Positions 39,279-47,144 of a stretch of 64,000 nucleotides of DNA are shown here, one piece after another. This stretch comes from Burkholderia sp. Bp8963 (GTDB lineage Bacteria > Pseudomonadota > Gammaproteobacteria > Burkholderiales > Burkholderiaceae), in assembly GCF_003854275.1 (NCBI RefSeq), contig NZ_QTQP01000015.1, positions 62,001-126,000 on the forward strand. Direction: 5' to 3'. The notes under the pieces were generated by a model. The model had not been told where the DNA came from, ran no database searches, and saw only the letters and a list, made by a program, of their open reading frames with translations. Every line of letters begins with the position of its first letter. Positions within the stretch are counted from its first letter, which is position 1. The position numbers were made by a program, and so were the translations under genes.

Positions 39279-40351
39279 TCTAGAGTCAAGTGCAACGTTT
39301 TGCTAACCCCTCGGCTGCCAGTTCCATGGCCATGGCTTCCTCGGGCGTTTTCCAACCGAGCGTCTGGCGAGGGCGTCCATTGAGCAGCTTGGCGATGTCG
39401 TTCAATTGCGTCTGCGTGACGCTCGACAGGTCCATGCCCTTTGGCAAGAACTGGCGTAGTAGGCCGTTTGTGTTCTCGTTGCTGCCGCGCTGCCACGGAG
39501 CGTATGGGTCCGCGAACCAGATATCGAGGTTCAGTCGCTCGGCAAGCTCGACATGACAGGTCATCTCCGATCCTCGGTCGTACGTCAGGCTCTCACGCAG
39601 GAAGGCCGGCACCTTCTTCATCTGGCGCGTGAAGCCCTCGAGTGCGTCCTGGGCGGTACAGCCGTCCATGCGGCACAGCACTACGAACCGTGTTTTACGC
39701 TCGACCAGCGTTCCAACGCAGGATCGATTGAACGCGCCTTTGACGAGGTCGCCTTCCCAATGTCCCGGCCATTGCCGCGTTTCGATCTGCTCAGGCCGAT
39801 GAATGATGCGCAATTCCTCCGGCACGAAGCTCTTGCGCGCAAGGGTTCGACGGGTGGTGCCGCGCGCAGGCTTCTCTTGGCGAAGCGCCTCGATCATCGC
39901 CTGCTTGAGTCCACCTCGGGGATGGGTATAGATCGCGGCGTAAATCGTTTCGTGGCTGACGCGCTGGTCGGGATTGTCTGGATGCATGTCGCGGAGTCTG
40001 GCAGCAATTTGCTGCGGCGACCAGCGTCGATAGATCGGTTGATGATGCACATGCCAGTACAGCGCACTGCCTTCGCTCAACTTACGACGCCGTACGCAAC
40101 GCCGACGGCGAAGCCGATAGGACGAGGCCGCCTGGGTTGCGTCGTAGCGCGGCGTTGCCGCATTCCGATTACGAGCCAGTTCGCGAGAAACCGTCGAAGC
40201 GCTGCGCCCCAACCGCCGCGCGATCTCTCGCATGCTGGTTCCCCGCTGACGTTCGATCATGATTGCCGCGCGGTCCTCCGCGCTCAGATGCTGGTACTTC
40301 TTCTTCATCGCAACACCTTACTTGATTCAAGGTGTTGCACTTGGAACTAGA
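39279..40351 (-). mobile_element. IS30-family insertion sequence
   Basis: About 1.07 kb bounded by imperfect inverted repeats: tctagagtcaagtgcaac at 39279-39296 and, in reverse complement, tctagttccaagtgcaac from 40334-40351 (15 of 18 match, all of the inner caagtgcaac). The single transposase gene lies between them on the minus strand and is full length, so the element may still be active. I could not identify a matching short target duplication. It lies at the left edge of the accessory block. Confidence 0.88.
39286..40308 (-). CDS. IS30-family transposase
   Basis: A 340-residue DDE transposase. The N-terminal helix-turn-helix is in HLSAEDRAAIMIERQRGTSM and REIARRLGRSASTVSRELAR; catalytic residues are the Asp in GHWEGDLVKG, the Asp in LTYDRGSEM and the Glu in PWQRGSNENTNGLLRQF. 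These are hallmark IS30 motifs. No frameshift or stop interrupts it. Its stop codon lies partly inside the left inverted repeat. Confidence 0.95.
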   Translation of the reverse strand: MKKKYQHLSAEDRAAIMIERQRGTSMREIARRLGRSASTVSRELARNRNAATPRYDATQAASSYRLRRRRCVRRRKLSEGSALYWHVHHQPIYRRWSPQQIAARLRDMHPDNPDQRVSHETIYAAIYTHPRGGLKQAMIEALRQEKPARGTTRRTLARKSFVPEELRIIHRPEQIETRQWPGHWEGDLVKGAFNRSCVGTLVERKTRFVVLCRMDGCTAQDALEGFTRQMKKVPAFLRESLTYDRGSEMTCHVELAERLNLDIWFADPYAPWQRGSNENTNGLLRQFLPKGMDLSSVTQTQLNDIAKLLNGRPRQTLGWKTPEEAMAMELAAEGLAKRCT

Positions 40352-41366
40352 GATTAAGCAGCAAGCGTCAACGCTATCAACCACTCTCCGAATAGGCCCC
40401 ATGGCAATGGGATTCGGGCAACATTGCTCGTTCTACAGTCGCAGCAAAGATCGTTCGCACTTCCCGTCCGGCTCACCGGTGGAAAAGGTGGATAAGGCGC
40501 TTATGGGATTGGTCGGTGCGGAGGGCTTGGCGTACGACCGGCGTAGTGGTCGGTTTCGGAGCGCCTGTTTCCCCAGTACGCAAGCTTGCCGCCGAAGATG
40601 GAATCGCGAAACGGCGAGTGAATCCTGGAGATGCGCTGCCCCAAGGCACCATCGCCACAGCACGTCCTAGGGCGCCGCCATTCCACTATTCCCTTCAGAT
40701 CATGCGCCGACGTTCGGCCGCGCGGCTCCTTCAATTCCCCTCACGCCTCTTCAATACTCAAAAATTCCGCCATCTCCGGTCACACGCCCAAACCCCGGCA
40801 ATCCAAGAATTCCGCCTCACTATAAATCGAAAACGTAGCTCATTGATTTTTATAGATTCTCCGTGCGAAAGCCCTCTGCGACTTGTGGTCTGTGTCCGTA
40901 CGAGCGGACAGTCGAGCGCAGGCCGCGCTCGCCGTAGTTACCCGTCCATCCTTAACCTTATTTAACAATCCTCAGTATCGCACACCGCCCTATCTGGAGG
41001 CATTGGTGCGGGGAAAGCAACCTTGCACATGGCAAGGGGGTTGACGGCCGCCTTGAGTTGGCAAACTATCGCCATAACGCAATCGATTCACATTTTCACC
41101 TCGGGGCGCATCGATACGCCTCATCGGGATGCTTTCGGTGACCAGTGCGCGGCGACAGAAGCTGCTCAGCGACTTAAACAGGCGCAGTCGCTTCAAGCCA
41201 CGTGTCCTACTGGGTTTCCACATGTCGTTCGTGATTTTATATATTGCCGGTGATTAAGCTTATTAGCGGCGAGATTACCGGAAAAAGCCGGACAAACCAT
41301 AAAAGCACCGCGCCTCAAGAAATAGATTTACAAAAATAAATTGCAATCTTTCCGAGGGTAGTCAAG
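40352..41366. other. Gene-free region between IS30 and the biosynthetic block
   Basis: This 1015-base stretch has several short open frames (up to about 150 codons) with no recognisable domain and no good ribosome sites; I do not call them genes. Base composition shifts: the last 130 bases before the decarboxylase start are clearly AT-rich (gattttatatattgccgg, tttacaaaaataaattgcaatc), unlike the rest of the window, and probably contain the promoter of the cluster. A weak pair ttgacg (41041) and aactat (41064) with 17-base spacing is another candidate. The gene itself has a weak ggtagtcaag leader. Confidence 0.5.
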
Positions 41367-42656
41367 ATGCCGTGCCCTGATTTCATTGAAATTGATCGTG
41401 ATGCTCCAGAGCTGGATATCATCAAGACATTCGGGACGCCCGTTTTCGTTTACGACGCGTTTCGAATCAAGTCAAATTACAACGAGCTTAACGCGTTATG
41501 TTGCGGTCAAGCGGAAATCTTCTTTTCGCTCAAAGCCAACCCCAACGTGTCAATAGCGGCTCAGCTGCGCTTGCTGGGATCGGGCGCAGAAGTAAGCTCG
41601 CTGACTGAGTTGCAGACCGCACTGGCGGCCGGTTTCGCTCCGATCGACATCATCTTCGTTGGGCCGTTCAAGACCGATACCGAACTGCGGATGGCCATCG
41701 ATGCTCGAATCGCCGCAATCGTTGTCGACTCGCTCGAGGAGCTTTCGCGCATCAGCGCGCTGTCGCGAGGATTGGATCGCCCCATCCCGGTGCTGCTACG
41801 GATCAATCCCAACTTCAAGATGGATGACGCACCAATCAAGATGAGTGGCGTGGCAACGCAGTTCGGCATCTCCGAGGACATCGTCCTTAAGGGCTGCACG
41901 GCATTCAAGCTGCCCGGAATCGAGATACTCGGCATCCACATTTACAACGGCTCCCGCGTACTGTCTGCTACGGCCCTGGCGTCGAATATCGAGCGAATTA
42001 TCGCCTTAGCCGAGAGAATCTCGGAGGCACTCGATATCGAACCGCAGATCGTCGACATCGGCGGAGGTTGGGGGGTGCCATATTTCGCCTCTGAATTGCC
42101 GCTCGACAAAGCGTCGCTCGCGGGTTCACTGAGGCCGATCTTCGAATCGTTCCGGCAGCGGCACCCGCAGTGCCGCCTCATCACCGAAAGCGGTCGCTTT
42201 CTCGTCGCGACTTCCGGGACGCTCCTCGCCCGCGTACATGCGCTCAAGGAGTCCCACGGCGAGCGCTTCGCCGTGATCGACGCAGGCTACAACTGTTTCA
42301 TGGCCGCGGCGGGCATGGGTTCCGTCATTCAGCGCAATTTCCCCGTGCGCACGATCGACACCGGAACGGCACCGTCTGCCCAGGACATCGATGCCAGACC
42401 AGTGCACCTCGCAGGCCCGCTGTGCACACCCGGCGACGTCCTTGCACGCAGATTACGCCTGAACGCATTGTACGAAGGCGCGCTGATTGCGATCGACTGT
42501 GCGGGGGCATACGGCCCTTCCGCGTCGCCGGTCGGATTCATCGGGCATGGCCATCCGGCCGAGGTGCTGATCGTTCGGCAACGCGCGTACCTAGTACGCG
42601 AGCGCGATACACCGGCGGATCTGACACGCCTGCAGCGCAACGTTTTCGCCCATTGA
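41367..42656 (+). CDS. Type III PLP-dependent decarboxylase (BtrK/VinO-like)
   Basis: A 429-residue fold-III enzyme of the ornithine/diaminopimelate decarboxylase superfamily. The PLP lysine is K56 in FFSLKANPN; H191 stacks on the cofactor (GIHIYNGS); GGGWG at 232-236 and ESGR at 274-277 bind phosphate; the active Cys is C353 in GPLCTPGD; AGAYG is at 379-383. Next to an acyl carrier protein and an acyl ligase, this resembles BtrK of butirosin and VinO of vicenistatin, which decarboxylate an amino acid held on a carrier protein, and also the decarboxylases of exosortase-A clusters. I infer it acts on a carrier-bound amino acid. First gene of the block. Confidence 0.88.
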   Translation: MPCPDFIEIDRDAPELDIIKTFGTPVFVYDAFRIKSNYNELNALCCGQAEIFFSLKANPNVSIAAQLRLLGSGAEVSSLTELQTALAAGFAPIDIIFVGPFKTDTELRMAIDARIAAIVVDSLEELSRISALSRGLDRPIPVLLRINPNFKMDDAPIKMSGVATQFGISEDIVLKGCTAFKLPGIEILGIHIYNGSRVLSATALASNIERIIALAERISEALDIEPQIVDIGGGWGVPYFASELPLDKASLAGSLRPIFESFRQRHPQCRLITESGRFLVATSGTLLARVHALKESHGERFAVIDAGYNCFMAAAGMGSVIQRNFPVRTIDTGTAPSAQDIDARPVHLAGPLCTPGDVLARRLRLNALYEGALIAIDCAGAYGPSASPVGFIGHGHPAEVLIVRQRAYLVRERDTPADLTRLQRNVFAH

Positions 42657-42727
42657 ACGCTGAGTAACTGCCCGCGCCACGCGGCCGCATTCACTTAATT
42701 TTGGATATCTAAATAGGAGAAGGGGAT

Positions 42728-43009
42728 ATGTCGCAATCTCAAGCAGCCCTGTCGTTCGACCACCTCGTCAATCGCGTCAAGGATGCACTGGCCGAAGTCA
42801 CGCGCCGCTCCGACATCGGGCAGCTTCCAGCCGAAGCGAGCCTCGTCGACGACGTTGGGCTGGACTCGATGAGCGTCCTGGCGTTTTTCATGGCGCTCGA
42901 AGAACGGATCGGCAACTTTCGCATTCAGGTCGACGAACTCGAGCACGACGATCTGCAGACGATCGCGTCGGTTGCCCGCTTCGTCCATGCACGCGTGGCC
43001 GCGGCATGA
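42728..43009 (+). CDS. Acyl carrier protein
   Basis: A 93-residue stand-alone carrier protein. The phosphopantetheine attachment site is Ser47 in DVGLDSMSV. It has the usual four-helix ACP size plus a short N-terminal extension. It probably carries the pathway intermediates between the ligase, decarboxylase, dehydrogenase and KAS III-like enzymes. The ATG is preceded by aggagaaggggat, and its stop overlaps the next start (ATGA). No phosphopantetheinyl transferase is encoded nearby, so the host's general enzyme must activate it. Confidence 0.93.
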   Translation: MSQSQAALSFDHLVNRVKDALAEVTRRSDIGQLPAEASLVDDVGLDSMSVLAFFMALEERIGNFRIQVDELEHDDLQTIASVARFVHARVAAA

Positions 43010-43950
43010 GCGCGATCCACACCTGCATCAAGGACGTGCTGTTCCGCACTTATCCGCGCAATACGTCCACGTCTGGAGGGCGCCAGCGCGCGCTCGAATT
43101 TGAGGAAGACCTGTTCGAGCACGCGGGCAAGCGTCTCGACTGGCGGACGGTCGCGGACGGCGGCGGCTACTCGTACACCGAGCTGGGATCGCCGGTGCTC
43201 GATGATCTGAAGCGCAACGAGATGCTCGACAACGTCGGCAGCATCGTGCTCGCGTACTGGACACCCGAATACAACCCCGAGCATTCCGCGTTCGGTATGT
43301 ACTTCCTCAAGACCTATGTGCCCGGCGGCACGATCGCCGACGTTTGCGATCGAGGCAGCGTCGGCGCGTTCGCGGCGCTGAAGCTCGCGCATGCGCAGCT
43401 CGTGATGGAGAGGGCGACGCGACCGGCCGACCGCGTGCGCGATATCGTGGTGGTCGGCTTCGAGCAGACCACGATCGCCCGCGACGCACGGGATCACCTG
43501 CCGGTGCCGCTGCGATCGTCCGCGGGGGCGATCGTGCTGTCCGCACGCGCGACGGATCGCGCCGGGAAGTTGCTCGACGCCGGCGTCGAACCCGAGAGCA
43601 CTCTGCAGGAGGGCCGCTTCCGTCTCGCCTGGTTCGTGAACGGGCTGTGCGAGCGGCTTGGCATCGATCCGGCCGGGCTGACCGTGCTAATGCCGTTCGA
43701 CTGCTTCGTCGGCAAGCACTATCGCTATCGGCACCACGACCGACCGCCCGGAGAGCGCACACCATTTGCGGTGCAGTGGGCGCCGACCGGCGTGACGAGC
43801 ATGCGCCTGTTCGAGCAATTGCATGTGGGCCTAAGGGGCGATCTCACCCGCGAGCAGGGACACACGCTGCTGATCGACGAGGACGTCGAGACGTTGGCGT
43901 TGGGTTGGGCGATGTTCGAAGGGCCGCGCGCGTGGCGCAAGGGAGACTGA
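43006..43950 (+). CDS. KAS III-like protein with Ser at the catalytic Cys position
   Basis: A 314-residue thiolase-fold protein related to beta-ketoacyl-ACP synthase III. Aligning DRGSVGAFAALKLA with the KAS III nucleophile region places Ser118 where the catalytic Cys should be. The usual PHQAN motif is replaced by MPFDCFVGKH and GNTSAAS by PTGVTSMRL, so the canonical Cys-His-Asn triad is absent. Ser-nucleophile KAS III homologues such as DpsC of daunorubicin synthesis are known to act as acyl transferases or starter synthases. It may form an ester/amide or load an acyl group, or be a non-catalytic partner of the second KAS III (48782). Start overlaps the ACP stop. Confidence 0.72.
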   Translation: MSAIHTCIKDVLFRTYPRNTSTSGGRQRALEFEEDLFEHAGKRLDWRTVADGGGYSYTELGSPVLDDLKRNEMLDNVGSIVLAYWTPEYNPEHSAFGMYFLKTYVPGGTIADVCDRGSVGAFAALKLAHAQLVMERATRPADRVRDIVVVGFEQTTIARDARDHLPVPLRSSAGAIVLSARATDRAGKLLDAGVEPESTLQEGRFRLAWFVNGLCERLGIDPAGLTVLMPFDCFVGKHYRYRHHDRPPGERTPFAVQWAPTGVTSMRLFEQLHVGLRGDLTREQGHTLLIDEDVETLALGWAMFEGPRAWRKGD

Positions 43951-43951
43951 C

Positions 43952-44644
43952 ATGATCGAAAACTACACCGCCGTCGCGACGCCGACGGACGGCGCCGATC
44001 GTCTGGACGCGTATTGCCGTTTCGGCGGCTGCGTGCCAGAGGTCCCACTGCCAGATTTCGCAGAAGCGCTGGATGGGGGAACCGGACGGACGATCGTCGT
44101 GCGCGGCGGCTGGGCTGTAACGAGCGCAGGCTGCCTGCCCGCCGGCGGCTCCCGCATCGCCGACATCGAGGACGCGGACGCGCGCGCCGTTCTGCAGGCT
44201 GACGACAGCTTCGACCTTGCGCAGCGCTTCTCGCTTCAGGTGCTGCGCGTCGATGCCTCGGCGCGCGAGCGCATCGAGTCGTCGGCGTCGTCGGCCCGCC
44301 GCGTCGGCGCCGCGATCGTGTCGGCGCAGCTTGCGTGGTGCGAGCAAGTGCTCGAACTGCTTCAGGACTACTTCAGCGCGCGACAGGCGGGCACCGGTTC
44401 GCTGGCGAAGATCGCCACGTTACGCCATCAGCTCGGCGACGCGCAACGTCAGCTGCGGTTTTTCGAGGAGTGGCTGCACGCAGCTGGCGAAGCATCGAGC
44501 GGGCTAGCGACGGAGCTCGCGGCATTCAGCGCCTCGCTCGCACGCCTGGGAGGCGGCCGCAGCTTCCTGTCGGGCAACCTTTGTGACGCAGCGGCGATGT
44601 ACGCATTCCTCGTCAATATCTACCCCGGTCTCCAACATGAATGA
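43952..44644 (+). CDS. Small helical protein, possibly an acyl-CoA dehydrogenase-type partner
   Basis: A 230-residue protein not clearly assignable. The segment from about residue 95 (RVDASARERIESSASSARRV, AAIVSAQLAWCEQVLELLQD, YFSARQAGTGSLAKIATLRH) and the final FLSGNLCDAAAMYAFLVNIY resemble the C-terminal helical bundle of acyl-CoA dehydrogenases (residues contacting FAD and the partner subunit), but the N-terminal and beta domains are missing. It overlaps the next gene, a fuller acyl-CoA dehydrogenase, by eight bases (ATGAATGA), which suggests a heteromeric enzyme. Function is otherwise unknown. Confidence 0.6.
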   Translation: MIENYTAVATPTDGADRLDAYCRFGGCVPEVPLPDFAEALDGGTGRTIVVRGGWAVTSAGCLPAGGSRIADIEDADARAVLQADDSFDLAQRFSLQVLRVDASARERIESSASSARRVGAAIVSAQLAWCEQVLELLQDYFSARQAGTGSLAKIATLRHQLGDAQRQLRFFEEWLHAAGEASSGLATELAAFSASLARLGGGRSFLSGNLCDAAAMYAFLVNIYPGLQHE

Positions 44645-45764
44645 TATTTCTCACACGAGCTGGAAGCGCCTCTATCCCGCGGAGCTGTATGAGCTTGCGG
44701 ACTGGCTGCGGCATCTTGGGCCCGCGATCGACCGCGACCCGCAAGCGATGCTGTCGCACTTGGATCACCCGCTGATCCGCCTGCTCTGCGACCGGCGTCC
44801 GATCACGGCCGCGCAGCGGGTGCGGATGTTCGAGGCACTATCGTATGGCGATCCGGGTGCGTTGCTGAGCGCACCCGGCACCGGTCTGCCCGGCGTGATC
44901 GTGCGCGAGCTCGGATCGCCGGCTCAGCAGGACATCTTTTTCGACCATGTTGAGCTCGGCCGTTCCCGTACCTTTCTCGCCGTGACCGAGCCGGGCAAGG
45001 GATCCGACGCAGGTGCGATGACTGCAAGTCTCGACCACGACGGCCGGCTGCACGGGGAAAAATGGCTGGTCGGCCATGCCGCCACGGGTTCCGTAGGTGT
45101 GTTGATGGTCAGGACCGGCCCCGGCCCGCTGAGCCTGGGAGCGGTGCTGTTGACGCCGGACGATCTGCACGAGGGGCCGACGCTGCGGCGGGAGAGCCTG
45201 CGAACCGTTGGTTTGCGCGGTGCGGTCCTGGGCTACATGGCGTTCGACGGCCATCAGCTGAACGCGCAGGCGCTGCTCGGCACTCATCTGCATCCACTCC
45301 AGCGCGGGATGATGGCGCTGATCCGGACCTTCAGCCGGTTCCGCCCGACCGTCGCCGCGCTGGCGCTCGGACACGCTCAGGCGATGGTCGATTTCGCCCG
45401 CAAACACGTCGCGCCGCGAGGCGTTGCAGGCTCGCAGCTCGACTTCTGGTGCGCGCAGCTCGCGGCCACCCGCCGTCTCGTTCACCTCGCCGCGGACGAG
45501 GTCGATCGCGACTCGGATGCTGCTTGGCACGTGCCGCTGTGCAAGGTGACCGCGACACAGCTCTGCGAGCGCATCGCCGACCAAGTTCCCGCACTGTTGG
45601 GCACGGCAGCGCTGCTCGACCATCCGTGGCTGGAGAAGGCCGTCCGTGATGCTCGCGCGTTCGAGTTCATGGAGGGCACGGCCAATGTCCACCTCGACAA
45701 CGCCGGCGCGCATTTGGCACGCCGCCGCAAGCTCGCAACGACGCAAGTCGCCGCACTGGCATAA
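44637..45764 (+). CDS. Acyl-CoA dehydrogenase family flavoprotein
   Basis: A 375-residue FAD enzyme that should introduce a double bond next to a thioester. The flavin/substrate motif is FLAVTEPGKGSD (about residues 113-124), followed by GEKWLVGHA, and the C-terminal base region is DARAFEFMEGTANVH with Glu where many family members have the catalytic base. In natural-product clusters, such enzymes oxidise carrier-bound amino acids (for example prolyl-carrier oxidases); the same is likely here, on the ACP. It starts at ATG 44637, inside the end of the preceding gene. Confidence 0.86.
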   Translation: MNDISHTSWKRLYPAELYELADWLRHLGPAIDRDPQAMLSHLDHPLIRLLCDRRPITAAQRVRMFEALSYGDPGALLSAPGTGLPGVIVRELGSPAQQDIFFDHVELGRSRTFLAVTEPGKGSDAGAMTASLDHDGRLHGEKWLVGHAATGSVGVLMVRTGPGPLSLGAVLLTPDDLHEGPTLRRESLRTVGLRGAVLGYMAFDGHQLNAQALLGTHLHPLQRGMMALIRTFSRFRPTVAALALGHAQAMVDFARKHVAPRGVAGSQLDFWCAQLAATRRLVHLAADEVDRDSDAAWHVPLCKVTATQLCERIADQVPALLGTAALLDHPWLEKAVRDARAFEFMEGTANVHLDNAGAHLARRRKLATTQVAALA

Positions 45765-45776
45765 GGTCGGGCCGCC

Positions 45777-47144
45777 ATGACTCCACGTTGTTCGTCCGAA
45801 CCCGGTGCCATCGCTGTGAAACCCTTCAGGCAGGATGTCCGAACCCTGTTGGGCCTGATGATGCCGTTGCTGACCGGCTCGGTGCTGTCTAGCCTGACGA
45901 TTCTCGCCAACACCGTGATCGTTGGGCGCTCGGAGCCGAGCGGTCTACTGCTGTCGGGGCTGTTCCTGCCGTTCAGCATGCTGATCGTCGCTGTCACCGA
46001 AAGCCTGCGTGCGGCATTGACCGTGTATGTCACGCAGGCGGCGCAGGCGCGCGAGCTGCGCCTGATGGTCGGCGGCTTCGCGGGGCTTGGCGCCGTGCTG
46101 ATGCTGCTCGTCGCGGCCGTGGTCGGCGTGGTCGGCGATCGCGTCTTCATCCGCCTCGACGCGCCGCGCGAAACGCTGCAGCACGCGGCACGCTTCGTGA
46201 CCTGCATGCAGCTTTCGAGCGCCGTGCTGGCGGCCGGCGTACTCGCGAACGCGGCGGTCTTCGCGCGCGGGCTCGCACGCCGCGCGCTGGCAATCTCGAT
46301 CGCGGCCAACCTTGTCAACCTCGTGGTAACCGCGGGCTGCTCGTTCCTGCTGCGGCAAGGGGCGCTTGGAGGCGCGTGGGGGACGGGCGTCGCCGGTAGC
46401 GTGATGCTCGCGGCCTCGTTCGCGAGCCTGCCTCGCTCGGCGGGAGTTTGGCAACACTGGCGATCCGCCGCTCGCCGTGTGATCGCGATGACGCGCGGCA
46501 TTGCGATCCCAGTGTTCGGCAGCTATCTGGTATTGAGCATCTATGCCGCGGCCCTCAACGACGTTCTCATGTCGATTGGACCGGATGCGGTTGCCGGATT
46601 CGGTATCGCCAATCGCCTGCAGAGCCTACTGATGATGCCGGCGGTCGCGTTGGGCACCGCCCTTGCGATCCGCGCGGGCGGCATGCACCGCATCGGCGCC
46701 TCGGCCAGCGACGTCAGTGTCGCGCGCCTTGCCGGCCGCGGGCTCGTCGTCGGCATCGTGCTCTACGCTCTCGTGTCGGCAATCGTGATCGCCGCGCGGC
46801 CGCTGATCACGCCGTTGATGGCCGAAGCCGGCGCAGCGGCGGTGTTGGGCGAATACCTGCTGATCGTTTGTCCGTCGTTCGTTTTCTTCGGCCCGATGCT
46901 GGCCTTGCTGATCTACCTGGAGCAGATGGGGCAAGGCCGGCTCGCGCTTTTGTTCAACGTGGCGTCACTCGGCATGACGTTCGTCTGCGCATACGCCGTC
47001 GCGGCGCGCAGCCATCTGATCGGCGACGTCTTCATCGCGATCGCGGCGTGCAACGTGGTCACCGCGCTCGCGTTGTTCGTCATTGTCCGCAAATCCGCGG
47101 TTCATCGTCCACCCCGCACGCTTGCTCATGGAGGTTCCCTATGA
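45777..47144 (+). CDS. MATE-family multidrug/metabolite exporter
   Basis: A 455-residue inner-membrane protein with about 12 hydrophobic segments and the two-fold internal symmetry of MATE transporters. Characteristic segments include ANTVIVGRSEPSGLLLSGLF, FARGLARRALAISIAANLVN and IANRLQSLLMMPAVALGTA. It likely exports the pathway product or a toxic intermediate using a Na+ or H+ gradient. The stop overlaps the following ligase start (ATGA). A Val or internal start near residue 14 is possible, since the first 18 residues are hydrophilic and poorly conserved in type. Confidence 0.9.
   Translation: MTPRCSSEPGAIAVKPFRQDVRTLLGLMMPLLTGSVLSSLTILANTVIVGRSEPSGLLLSGLFLPFSMLIVAVTESLRAALTVYVTQAAQARELRLMVGGFAGLGAVLMLLVAAVVGVVGDRVFIRLDAPRETLQHAARFVTCMQLSSAVLAAGVLANAAVFARGLARRALAISIAANLVNLVVTAGCSFLLRQGALGGAWGTGVAGSVMLAASFASLPRSAGVWQHWRSAARRVIAMTRGIAIPVFGSYLVLSIYAAALNDVLMSIGPDAVAGFGIANRLQSLLMMPAVALGTALAIRAGGMHRIGASASDVSVARLAGRGLVVGIVLYALVSAIVIAARPLITPLMAEAGAAAVLGEYLLIVCPSFVFFGPMLALLIYLEQMGQGRLALLFNVASLGMTFVCAYAVAARSHLIGDVFIAIAACNVVTALALFVIVRKSAVHRPPRTLAHGGSL

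Noticed and set aside
40433..40965. Short frames between the IS30 element and the biosynthetic block
   Set aside because: No recognisable domain, poor starts and overlapping frames on both strands; possibly old IS debris, but I cannot name it.
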